A DNA stretch of 64,000 nucleotides. Origin: Parvibaculum sp035325945. GTDB taxonomy: Bacteria > Pseudomonadota > Alphaproteobacteria > Parvibaculales > Parvibaculaceae. The first letter of the stretch is position 1, and each line of letters begins with the position of its first letter. Shown here piece after piece: positions 53,623-61,321 of the stretch. The position numbers and the translations under genes were made by a program. The notes under the pieces were generated by a model, which saw only the letters and a list, made by a program, of their open reading frames with translations, was not told the DNA's origin and did no database searches. The stretch lies in assembly GCF_035325945.1 (NCBI RefSeq), contig NZ_DAOKYX010000011.1, forward strand, positions 1 to 64,000. The letters run 5' to 3'.

Positions 53623-54075
53623 TTAGGGCTCGCGCGCCGTTCTGAGCCCGCCAAGCGCCAGTGCGATCATCGCCGCAATGGCGCCCAGAATTCCGGCCAT
53701 GAAGAGCAGGAAATCGAGCGTGTTCCAGTCGAACCCGGTAATGCCGGTTCCGCGTCCGCCGGTGAGGGCCGAAATCGTCGAGGCGACGACATTCGTCCAG
53801 CCGGCGGTGACGAGGCCCCAGAAGACGACCCTCTGCGCCGCCTGCGAGAGCGACAGAAAGCCCGCCGCCGCCGCGCTTGCGATCATCAGGAGGCCGTTCA
53901 GCACGCCCTCGAGATGTGCCATATGCCAGGCCCTGACGGCCTCGCCCGTCTCCGCAGTCGCATCCGGCGCGATCGAGGCGACCACCGCCGAGCCGTAAGG
54001 AAACCCCGCCGCGAATCCGGCCAGCAGAACGAGTGCGCCGTTGACGACCAGCAGCGCCTGCAATTCCTTTTTCAT
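53623..54075 (-). CDS. Four-helix membrane protein related to HabA / styrene oxide isomerase
   Basis: This 150-residue protein has four hydrophobic helices. The second helix begins AWHMAHLEGVLNGLLMIASA. The His-Leu-Glu/Ser-Gly-Val-x-Asn-Gly core is the conserved motif of hydroxylaminobenzene mutase and styrene oxide isomerase, small membrane enzymes that rearrange substrates around a haem iron. VVFWGLVTAGWTNVVASTISAL also fits the third helix of that family. No aromatic degradation genes are close by. The gene lies between the MaoC gene and the regulator, transcribed in the same direction. The assignment is by motif only, and the activity is unproven. Confidence 0.6.
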   Translation of the reverse strand: MKKELQALLVVNGALVLLAGFAAGFPYGSAVVASIAPDATAETGEAVRAWHMAHLEGVLNGLLMIASAAAAGFLSLSQAAQRVVFWGLVTAGWTNVVASTISALTGGRGTGITGFDWNTLDFLLFMAGILGAIAAMIALALGGLRTAREP

Positions 54076-54099
54076 GTCATCCCCCCGAGACGGCCCGCC

Positions 54100-54957
54100 T
54101 CAAGCCCTGAGCGTGCACTTGCCGTTGTTGATGACGACGACGTCGCGCTCCTTCACGCGGGCGCGGAAGGAGACGATGTTGCCGTCCTTCCAGAGATCGA
54201 CCGCGATCGTCTCGCCAGGGAAGACGGGCGAGGAGAAGCGCACGTCGAAGCCCGTGATGAGCGTCGGATCGTAATTGCAGATCGGCGAGCTGATGATGGC
54301 GCGGCAGGTCGTGCCATAGGTGCAGAGCCCGTGCAGGATCGGCTTCGGAAAGCCGGCGGCCTTGGCGAAATCAGGATCGGAGTGGAGCGGGTTGCGGTCG
54401 CCCGAGAGGCGATAGAGTAGCGCCTGGTCGGGCCGTGTGTCCGCCTCGACCGTCATGTCGGGCTGGCGCTCCGGCAGCTTGTGGGGTTCCGGCGCGCCTT
54501 CGCGCGGACCGCCGAAGCCGCCATCTCCGCGCGCGAAGATGGTCGATTGCAGCGTGCAGAGCTTGTCGCCGCTCTGGCGTTCACGGATCACCGACTCGGT
54601 GACGATGATGGCGCCCTTGTCCTTGCCCTTGTCCCATGCGCCGATGACGCTGCTGTCGACGCTGATCTTGGCGGCGGCGGGAAGGGGCTTGTGGAGCGTC
54701 AGCTTCTGCTCGCCATGCACGACCATCAGATAATTGATGCCGCTATTGGCCATGCCGCCTGCGCCCCAGGCGATCACCGTCGCCTGCGTCGGCACGGTCC
54801 TGAGGTTCTTCTCATAGACGAAGGGAAGCTCCTTCGCATCGAGCGGGTCGCGGCCGAAGCCGACGCCGAGCGCATAGAGCATCGTCTCCCGGTCGCCATA
54901 CTGGAATTCCTGGCCGAGCGTCTTGGACGCCATCAGTTTGTCGTAGTCGATTGCCAT
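54100..54957 (-). CDS. MaoC/hydratase 2 type enoyl-CoA hydratase
   Basis: The 285-residue double-hotdog protein resembles the C-terminal hydratase of peroxisomal multifunctional enzyme 2. The first half resembles a dehydratase N domain with VYEKNLRTVPTQATVIAW. The second half carries the R-hydratase motif LLYRLSGDRNPLHSDPDFAKAAGFPKPILHGL, with catalytic Asp and His. It would add water to trans-2-enoyl-CoA to give the (R)-3-hydroxy product. It complements the (S)-specific hydratase at 35881. The start at 54957 follows a GAGGGTGC site. Confidence 0.92.
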   Translation of the reverse strand: MAIDYDKLMASKTLGQEFQYGDRETMLYALGVGFGRDPLDAKELPFVYEKNLRTVPTQATVIAWGAGGMANSGINYLMVVHGEQKLTLHKPLPAAAKISVDSSVIGAWDKGKDKGAIIVTESVIRERQSGDKLCTLQSTIFARGDGGFGGPREGAPEPHKLPERQPDMTVEADTRPDQALLYRLSGDRNPLHSDPDFAKAAGFPKPILHGLCTYGTTCRAIISSPICNYDPTLITGFDVRFSSPVFPGETIAVDLWKDGNIVSFRARVKERDVVVINNGKCTLRA

Positions 54958-55055
54958 GGGGCACCCTCCCTCAAGCGTGATTTGCTTTGTTGGGGCATAG
55001 CAAAGCCGGAATGTCCGCCTTCCGCAAGACGGCTCGCGCCGACGTCGCGGCGGCC

Positions 55056-55523
55056 TCAGCGTTCGCCCAGCACCTTCCAGAGGCTCGTCGCCGTCATCAC
55101 GCGCTGATCCCCCACCGTGAAGTCGGCCGAGATGAAGATGATGGCGCGCGTCCTGTGATCGACGCTGGTGCGGCAGAAGATGGTGTCGCCGAGTTTCGCC
55201 TCGCCGAGCTGGCTCGCCTGCATGCTGAGCGTGACGCAAGACCGCCCGCCCGATCCGCGCCATGCCGCGCCGCCCATGAAGGCGTCGGCGAAGGTGAGCA
55301 TCATGCCTTCGTGAACCGTGCCGTCCTCGCGCACATGGCGTTCGTCGGCGACGAAGGCCGCGATGCGCGAGCCATCCGCCTCTATGCGCTCGAATTGGGG
55401 GCCGACATGCGCCTCGAAAGGATCGAAAATCTCCACCGGCGCGAAGCCCTCGGGCGCCGCGACACCGCTCTTCGTCGGCAGCGGGCGGCGCACCGGCGCG
55501 CTGGCGTCGCGCGATTCTGTCAT
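55056..55523 (-). CDS. PaaI/hotdog-fold thioesterase family protein
   Basis: This 155-residue single-hotdog protein has an N-terminal 30-residue extension, then AFVADERHVREDGTVHEGMMLTFADAF. There HEGM and a downstream Asp stand in the active helix where HGG is usual. It ends STDV-like DHRTRAIIFISADFTVGDQRV. It would hydrolyse acyl-CoA in the cytoplasm. The ATG overlaps the stop of the paralogous upstream gene by four bases (ATGA), which mirrors the other PaaI pair at 13365-14293. The two are translationally coupled. Confidence 0.85.
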   Translation of the reverse strand: MTESRDASAPVRRPLPTKSGVAAPEGFAPVEIFDPFEAHVGPQFERIEADGSRIAAFVADERHVREDGTVHEGMMLTFADAFMGGAAWRGSGGRSCVTLSMQASQLGEAKLGDTIFCRTSVDHRTRAIIFISADFTVGDQRVMTATSLWKVLGER

Positions 55524-55957
55524 TTGCCCTCTGTTCCGGCCTGCACGGCATAGACGCCGGACGCCGTCATCAGGATGCGCGGGCCGACCCGCAGATCGCC
55601 CGAAATGAAGAGCACGCTCTTCGTCGCCCGCGTCACCTCGGCCCGGCCCTCGATGCGCTCGCCCCGTTCGCCCGCGCTCACGAAATCGCAATTGATGGAA
55701 AGCAGCCGGACATTCGCGCCCGCATCGCGCGCCTGCGCGGCCGATCGCGCGACCTCGCCCAGAACGATGGAGGCCAGCGTCATCATCATGCCGCCATGGA
55801 GCCTGTCGGCGCCGTTCAGATGCTGCTCGGCGATGTCGAAGACGAAGACCTCGCCATTGACGTCGTGCCCGCGAAAGACCGGTCCGGCAAATCCGGCAAA
55901 GCCCTTGGACTGGACGGGCGCGAAACCCGGCGGAATGCTCTTGGCCAACTGGTTCAT
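55520..55957 (-). CDS. PaaI/hotdog-fold thioesterase family protein
   Basis: This 145-residue single-hotdog protein is the first of a coupled pair. The active segment is LNGADRLHGGMMMTLASIVLG with HGGMM. A second strand is RLLSINCDFVSAGERGERIEGRAEV, followed by LFISGDLRVG. It probably acts on acyl-CoA. The second gene of the pair (55056-55523) has a similar FISxDxxVG strand, so they may form heteromers, as has been seen with other hotdog proteins; this is inference. It is divergent from the YjbQ-like gene. Confidence 0.85.
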   Translation of the reverse strand: MNQLAKSIPPGFAPVQSKGFAGFAGPVFRGHDVNGEVFVFDIAEQHLNGADRLHGGMMMTLASIVLGEVARSAAQARDAGANVRLLSINCDFVSAGERGERIEGRAEVTRATKSVLFISGDLRVGPRILMTASGVYAVQAGTEGK

Positions 55958-56071
55958 GGGAACTCGCTCGATAGCAACTTGTGGAACAGTGATGGGCCTT
56001 ATCTAGTCCCCCTCGTCAGGGGGGAAAAGAGAGAATGCGGCGCGAGGCCGCTCTTTGGCTAGAATGGCCGT

Positions 56072-56488
56072 ATGCGACAGGCAACCACCATCCTTTCCGT
56101 ACGAACGAACGGCCGCGGCTTCACCGACATCACCGCGCGGCTTCGCGGCTGGGTGGAGGAGCAGGGCATGCGCGAGGGACTTCTCACCCTGTTCATTCGT
56201 CACACATCCGCGTCCATTATTGTTCAGGAGAATGCCGATCCCGATGTGCTTTCCGACCTGATGGACGCTTTCGACCGGCTCGCCCCTCGCGGCGCAGCCT
56301 ATCGCCATTCGACCGAGGGGGCGGATGACATGCCCGCCCATATCAAGGCCGCGCTCACGGCTGCGGGGACTTCTATCCCGCTGATTGACGGGCATCTTGC
56401 ACTCGGCTCCTGGCAGGCGGTCTACCTCGTCGAGCATCGCGACCGGCCGCACGCCCGCGAGATCGCGCTTCACCTCCTTGGCGAATAG
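56072..56488 (+). CDS. YjbQ (UPF0047) family protein
   Basis: This 138-residue protein has the YjbQ signature: FTDITARLRGWVEEQ, LLTLFIRHTSASIIVQENADPDV, RHSTEGADDMPAHIKAAL, and a C-terminal IPLIDGHLALGSWQAVYLVEHRD. E. coli YjbQ has thiamine phosphate synthase side activity and the fold carries a conserved His-based pocket. The physiological role is not known. It stands alone, divergent from the thioesterase pair, 212 bases upstream of a thiolase gene. Confidence 0.93.
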   Translation: MRQATTILSVRTNGRGFTDITARLRGWVEEQGMREGLLTLFIRHTSASIIVQENADPDVLSDLMDAFDRLAPRGAAYRHSTEGADDMPAHIKAALTAAGTSIPLIDGHLALGSWQAVYLVEHRDRPHAREIALHLLGE

Positions 56489-56700
56489 CGAAGGGCCTCG
56501 GCAGGTTTATTACCCATAATCTTATTTTCCGCGGGGGTGCGGGGCGGTGTCAGGGACGCAGGGGAGGCGGGGAGATTCTTCTTTCCGAACCGGCGCCTGG
56601 CCGTCTATGGTGCGGCTCAAATCGCCGGGGCGTCCGCCAGGAATGCTCCACAAAAGACCGGGCAACCGGCGCCGAAATCCAATTCCATCGGAGGATCTCC

Positions 56701-57903
56701 ATGTCGAGAGAAGCAGTCATCGTTTCCACGGCCCGTACCGGCCTTGCCAAGTCCGGCCGCGGCGGCTTCAACATGACCCATGGCGCGGCCATGGGCGGCC
56801 ACGCCATCAAGCACGCCATCGAGCGCGCGGGCATCGAGCCGGGCGATGTCGAGGACGTCACGATGGGCTGCGGCAATCCCGAAGGCGCGACCGGCATGAA
56901 TATCGGCCGTCTCTCCGCCATCTGGGCCGGCTGCCCCGTCACCACCTCGGGCTCGACGCTGAACCGCTTCTGCTCCTCCGGCCTCAACTCCATCGCCATT
57001 TCGGCCGGCCGCATCGTCAATGAAGGTGTGCCGATCGCCGTCGGCGCGGGCGTCGAGTCGATCTCGCTCGTCTCCATGGGCGGCATGAACACGAAGAACA
57101 TCACCGAAGAAAAGCTCATGGCGACCTATCCGGCGCTGTGGATGCCGATGATCGAGACCGCCGACATCGTCGCCAAGCGCTACAATGTCAGCCGCGAGTA
57201 TCAGGACGAATATTCGCTCCGCTCGCAGCAGCGCATCGCCGCAGCCCAGGCCAGCGGCAAGTTCGACTACGAAATCGTCCCCATGCAGACCAAGATGAAG
57301 GTCGTGGACAAGGCCACGGGCGAAGAGAAGATCGTCGACTACACCGTCACGAAGGACGAGTGCAACCGTCCGGAAACGACGCTTGAGGGCCTCGCCTCGC
57401 TGAAGCCCGTGCGCGGCGAAGGCAATTTCGTCACCGCCGGCAACGCCTCGCAGCTTTCGGACGGCGCGGCCGCCGTCGTGCTCATGGAGCGCAAGGAAGC
57501 CGAGAAGCGCAACAAGGACATCCTCGGCGTCTTCCGCGGCTTCGCGGTCGCCGGCTGCGAGCCCGACGAGATGGGCATCGGCCCGGTCTTCGCCGTGCCG
57601 CGCCTCCTCGAGCGTCACGGCCTCAAGGTCGACGACATCGACCTCTGGGAGCTGAACGAAGCCTTTGCGAGCCAGTGCCTCTATTCGCGCGACCGTCTCG
57701 GCATCGACCCCGAGAAGTACAACGTCAATGGCGGCTCCATCGCCATCGGCCACCCCTTCGGCATGACCGGCGCGCGCTGCGTCGGCCACATCCTGCTCGA
57801 GGCGCGCCGCCGCAAGGAAGCGGGCCAGAAGCTGAAGTATGGCGTCGTGACGATGTGCATCGGTGGCGGTATGGGTGCGGCCGGCCTCATCGAATTCGCG
57901 TAA
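56701..57903 (+). CDS. Acetyl-CoA C-acyltransferase (thiolase)
   Basis: In this 400-residue thiolase the acylated Cys is in NRFCSSGLNSIAI, the His in NGGSIAIGHPFGMTGARCV, and the second Cys in VTMCIGGGMGAAG. It degrades or condenses 3-ketoacyl-CoA. The ribosome site CGGAGGATCTCC lies just before the ATG. It has its own intrinsic terminator, so it is a single-gene unit, unlike the thiolase at 34666, which is in the beta-oxidation operon. The two thiolases probably serve different chain lengths or pathways. Confidence 0.95.
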   Translation: MSREAVIVSTARTGLAKSGRGGFNMTHGAAMGGHAIKHAIERAGIEPGDVEDVTMGCGNPEGATGMNIGRLSAIWAGCPVTTSGSTLNRFCSSGLNSIAISAGRIVNEGVPIAVGAGVESISLVSMGGMNTKNITEEKLMATYPALWMPMIETADIVAKRYNVSREYQDEYSLRSQQRIAAAQASGKFDYEIVPMQTKMKVVDKATGEEKIVDYTVTKDECNRPETTLEGLASLKPVRGEGNFVTAGNASQLSDGAAAVVLMERKEAEKRNKDILGVFRGFAVAGCEPDEMGIGPVFAVPRLLERHGLKVDDIDLWELNEAFASQCLYSRDRLGIDPEKYNVNGGSIAIGHPFGMTGARCVGHILLEARRRKEAGQKLKYGVVTMCIGGGMGAAGLIEFA

Positions 57904-57922
57904 TTCGGAACGTTTGATCGTG

Positions 57923-57954
57923 AAAAGGCCCGCCGGTAAAGGCGGGCCTTTTTT
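57923..57954 (+). terminator. Rho-independent terminator after the thiolase gene
   Basis: AAAAGGCCCGCC (57923-57934), a six-base loop GGTAAA and GGCGGGCCTTTT (57941-57952) followed by more T form a textbook intrinsic terminator, 20 bases after the thiolase stop. Confidence 0.95.
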
Positions 57955-57990
57955 CTTTGCGGTTGCCCTCGCTCTCGCCGCATATTCCTC

Positions 57991-58072
57991 CGTCACCCCG
58001 GACCTGATCCGGGGTCCATCTATTCGGATCGACGGCAGGAAAATGGATGCCGGATCAAGTCCGGCATGACGG
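57991..58072. repeat. Dispersed intergenic palindromic repeat (about 82 bp)
   Basis: The ends CGTCACCCCGGACCTGATCC and GGATCAAGTCCGGCATGACG are imperfect reverse complements, joined by a short middle. This type of 'CGTCATNCCGGACTTGATCCGG' palindrome is frequent between genes in many alphaproteobacteria. It lies between the thiolase terminator and the MaoC gene. Confidence 0.75.
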
Positions 58073-58090
58073 GAAGCGGAAAGGAAACCC

Positions 58091-58531
58091 ATGCGCTACT
58101 TCGACGATTTCGTCGTTGGCGAACGCCACGAGATCGACGCCGTCTATGACATGACGGAGGAAGAGATCGTCTCGTTCGCGCGGAAATGGGACCCACAGCC
58201 CTTCCACATCGACAGGGAAGCCGCCGCGAAATCCGTCTACGGCACGCTCACCGCCTGCGGCACGCATATCCAGGCGGTGGTGCTCTGGCTTGCCGCGCGC
58301 CTGCCGGAGGAAACCGCCGTCATCGGCGCGCTCGGCTATGACGAGGTGCGTTTCCACAAGGCCGCGAAACTCGGCGATCGTCTCCGCCTCGTCATCGAAT
58401 GCATCGAGACGAAGCCCTCATCCTCGAAGCCCGACCGCGGCGTGGTGAAGAACCGCCACACGCTCGTCAACCAGACGGGCGAAACCGTCTTCACCCAGAC
58501 AACGACGCTTCTGATCGCACGGAGGAAGTGA
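58091..58531 (+). CDS. MaoC family dehydratase
   Basis: The 146-residue single-hotdog protein has the hydratase motif FARKWDPQPFHIDREAA with catalytic Asp and His, an N-terminal YFDDFVVGERHE and a CGTHIQAVVLWLA helix. It is likely an enoyl-CoA hydratase or acyl-CoA dehydratase forming a homodimer. ATG 58091 is preceded by a weak GGAAAGGAAACCC. It is convergent with a pair of acyl-CoA dehydrogenase genes. A hairpin repeat at 58589 may stop transcripts from both sides. Confidence 0.9.
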   Translation: MRYFDDFVVGERHEIDAVYDMTEEEIVSFARKWDPQPFHIDREAAAKSVYGTLTACGTHIQAVVLWLAARLPEETAVIGALGYDEVRFHKAAKLGDRLRLVIECIETKPSSSKPDRGVVKNRHTLVNQTGETVFTQTTTLLIARRK

Positions 58532-58588
58532 CTGTCGTCGATTCCTCTGTCTGACCTCGGATAACCGGTGAAACACGCGCTCTTTGAA

Positions 58589-58626
58589 CCCTCTCCCCCA
58601 AGGGGGAGAGGGCAGGGTGAGGGGGA
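58589..58626. repeat. Short copy of the CCCTCTCCCC palindromic repeat
   Basis: CCCTCTCCCCC and GGGGGAGAGGG form an 11-pair hairpin with a two-base AA loop, followed by CAGGGTGAGGGG. The sequence is related to the element at 34540-34631. It lies between two converging genes and could act as a bidirectional terminator, although no T run follows. Confidence 0.6.
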
Positions 58627-58632
58627 GCGCCC

Positions 58633-59835
58633 CTAAAGCCCCAGCACCAGCTTCGCCATGATGCCGCGCTGAATTTCGTTGGAGCCGCCATAAATGGATG
58701 CCGCGCGATTGTTGAGATAGCGCGGCATGACGGTGAGGCCGTGAACGGGCCCGATGGGCGCGATGTTCGAGCCCGGCTCGCGCGCCGCTCTCTGATCGGC
58801 GTTCGCGTAATAGGCGAGAGCCTCGACCGCGAGTTCGTCGATCGCCTGCGTCGTCTCCGTGCCGCGCGTCTTGAGCATGGAGGAGGCGGGGCCCGGGTTC
58901 TTGCCGCCCGCGAGCTCCGCCATCACACGATGCTCGGTGATCTCTATCGCCTTCACCGCGATCTCCGTCTCGTCGAGCTTGCGCCGGAAGGCGGGCTCGT
59001 CGATGAGCCTCGTGCCGTCGCCCGCGCGCTCGGCCATGGCGATGGCGCGCAGCTTTTCGAGGCCAACCGCGAGGCCCGCCGCATAGGCGCCGCCGCGCTC
59101 GAATTCGAGGAGATATTTCGCCACCGTCCAGCCTTCATGTTCGGGGCCGACGCGGTTCGCCTTGGGCACGCGCACCTCGTCGAAGAAGACCTGGTTCACC
59201 TCGTGCTCGCCCGCGAGCGTGATGATCGGCTCGACCTTGATGCCGGGCGTATTCATCTCGAGAAGGAGGAAGGTGATGCCCTCCTGCGGCTTGCCGTCCC
59301 ATTTCGTCCGCACGAGGCAGAACATGCGATTGGCGAAATGGGCGTGCGTCGTCCAGATCTTCGAGCCGTTGAGCACATAGTCGTCGCCGTCCGAGACGGC
59401 GCGGAGCTGAAGCGAGGCGAGATCCGAGCCCGAGCCCGGCTCCGAATAGCCCTGGCACCAATAGTCTTCGCCCTTGAGGATGCGCGGCAGATAGAAGGCC
59501 TTTTGTTCCGGCGTGCCGTATTTCATCAGCACCGGCGCGCACATGCGAAGCCCCATGGGCGAGAGATGCGGCGTGCCCGCTCGCGCGCATTCCGATGCCC
59601 AGATGTATTTCTGCATCTCCGTCCAGCCCGTACCGCCATATTCGACCGGCCAGTTGGGCGCCACCCAGCCCTTCTCGTAGAGGATCTTCTGCCAGGCGAG
59701 ATTCCACTTCTTGTCGGTGAAGACGCTGGTGGTGAGGTTTCCCGCGTCCTTCAGTTCCGGCGTCAGCTTCTCATCGAGGAAGGCGCGCACCTCGTCGCGG
59801 AAGGCGGCGTCCTCGCGCGTGAAATTGAGATCCAT
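58633..59835 (-). CDS. Acyl-CoA dehydrogenase (tandem copy, downstream)
   Basis: In this 400-residue acyl-CoA dehydrogenase the sequence WCQGYSEPGSGSDLASLQLRA and YVLNGSKIWTTHAHFANRMF are the FAD/substrate segments. The catalytic Glu is probably in LLEFERGGAYAAG; the medium-chain position has Gly (IYGGSNEIQRG). The same pattern is repeated in the next upstream gene. The start is the ATG at 59835 (MDLNFTRED). It is probably on the same transcript as its tandem paralogue, with an 80-base gap. The acyl substrate is unknown. Confidence 0.92.
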   Translation of the reverse strand: MDLNFTREDAAFRDEVRAFLDEKLTPELKDAGNLTTSVFTDKKWNLAWQKILYEKGWVAPNWPVEYGGTGWTEMQKYIWASECARAGTPHLSPMGLRMCAPVLMKYGTPEQKAFYLPRILKGEDYWCQGYSEPGSGSDLASLQLRAVSDGDDYVLNGSKIWTTHAHFANRMFCLVRTKWDGKPQEGITFLLLEMNTPGIKVEPIITLAGEHEVNQVFFDEVRVPKANRVGPEHEGWTVAKYLLEFERGGAYAAGLAVGLEKLRAIAMAERAGDGTRLIDEPAFRRKLDETEIAVKAIEITEHRVMAELAGGKNPGPASSMLKTRGTETTQAIDELAVEALAYYANADQRAAREPGSNIAPIGPVHGLTVMPRYLNNRAASIYGGSNEIQRGIMAKLVLGL

Positions 59836-59915
59836 GGAGAGGCCCTGATCTTGAAGCGCCCCCGGTTTGGGATGCCGGGGGCGCATGGGAACGTGATGGC
59901 AAAGGGGAGCGTTCT

Positions 59916-61124
59916 TCAGAGCCCCAGCACGGCTTTCGCCATGATGTTGCGCTGGACCTCGTTGGAGCCGCCATAGATCGACGAGGCGCGAGTGTTGAGA
60001 TATTTGGCCATCGGCATCAGCGCGTGCTCGGGCCCGACCGGCGCGACATTGGAGCCCCAGATGCGCGCCTCGACGACATGCGGCCCCGCGTAATAGGCGA
60101 TGGCCTCGATCGCAAGCTCGGTGATCTTCTGATTCGTTTCCGTCCCGCGCGTCTTGATGATCGAGGAAGCGGCGCCGGGGTTTTGCCCGTTCGACAGCGC
60201 CGACATGATGCGGTGCTCGGTGAACTCGACCGCCGTCACCTCGACATCCGTCTCGTCGATCTTGCGGCGGAAGGCCGGATCGTCGATGAGGCGAGTGTCG
60301 TCGCTGGAGCGCTCGTCGGAGGCGATGCGGCGCAGCCTGTTGAGCCCGTTGCGCAGATTGGCGCCATGCGCCGAGCCGCCGCGCTCGAATTCGAGCAGGT
60401 ATTTCGCCACCGTCCAGCCATTGTTCTCCGCGCCGACGAGGTTCTTCTTTGGCACGCGCACATCATCGAAGAAGACCTGATTGACCTCATGGTCGCCCGC
60501 GAGCGTGATGATCGGTTCGACCTTGATGCCGGGCGCCGACATGTCGTCGATGAGGATGAAGGAGATGCCTTCCTGCGGCTTCGCCTTGGGGTCGGTGCGC
60601 ACGAGGCAGAACATCTTGTTGGCGATATGCGCGCCCGTCGTCCAGAGCTTGGTGCCGTTGATGACATAGTCGTCGCCATCGGCGACCGCGCGGGTCTGCA
60701 GCGAGGCGAGGTCGGAGCCCGAACCCGGTTCCGAATAGCCCTGGCACCACCAGTCCTCGCCCGAAAGGATGCGCGGCAGGTAGTGGTCCTTCTGGTCCTT
60801 GCGGCCATGGCCCATCAGCGTCGGGCCGACCATGGAGAGGCCCATATTGGAGGAGATGGGCGCGCCCGCCGCCGCGCATTCCGAAGCGAAGATGAAACGC
60901 TGCATCACGTTCCAGCCCGGACCGCCATATTCCTTTGGCCAGGATGGAGCCGACCAGCCGCGCTTGTGCAGCCGCTTCAGCCATTCGACCCTGAGGTCGT
61001 GATCGGCGAGGATGCCGGGCGTCAGCCGCGCATGGGCCTTGAGATCTTCGGTCAGATTTTCGTCGAGAAAGGCCCTTACCTCGTCGCGGAAGGCGACATC
61101 CTCGGCCCGCATGGCGAGATCCAT
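59916..61124 (-). CDS. Acyl-CoA dehydrogenase (tandem copy, upstream)
   Basis: This 402-residue paralogue of the 58633 gene has almost identical motif blocks: WCQGYSEPGSGSDLASLQTRA, LLEFERGGSAHGANL and SIYGGSNEVQRNIMAKAVLGL. The catalytic Glu is likely in EFERGG. The start MDLAMRAEDVAFRDEV follows AGGAGAGGAAAAG. The two tandem copies clearly arose by duplication. They might form a heteromer, as seen for some steroid-degrading acyl-CoA dehydrogenases, but this is inference. They lie convergent with the MaoC gene. Confidence 0.92.
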   Translation of the reverse strand: MDLAMRAEDVAFRDEVRAFLDENLTEDLKAHARLTPGILADHDLRVEWLKRLHKRGWSAPSWPKEYGGPGWNVMQRFIFASECAAAGAPISSNMGLSMVGPTLMGHGRKDQKDHYLPRILSGEDWWCQGYSEPGSGSDLASLQTRAVADGDDYVINGTKLWTTGAHIANKMFCLVRTDPKAKPQEGISFILIDDMSAPGIKVEPIITLAGDHEVNQVFFDDVRVPKKNLVGAENNGWTVAKYLLEFERGGSAHGANLRNGLNRLRRIASDERSSDDTRLIDDPAFRRKIDETDVEVTAVEFTEHRIMSALSNGQNPGAASSIIKTRGTETNQKITELAIEAIAYYAGPHVVEARIWGSNVAPVGPEHALMPMAKYLNTRASSIYGGSNEVQRNIMAKAVLGL

Positions 61125-61321
61125 CTTTTCCTCTCCTGTATTTCGTCCGGCCTCGTGTTTTTGCTCGTCTCGCCGGCTCTTTGCCCCTTACAGTATAGGC
61201 CTGAGCCAAATCCGGTCCATCGCGTTTGCCGCTCGCCGCCTGTTCATCGATGGGTGACGCACGGTCAGCCTTGGTCTGGAGCTGGAGCCCGCCCACAGAA
61301 ATACGGAATCCGATTGCCGGG

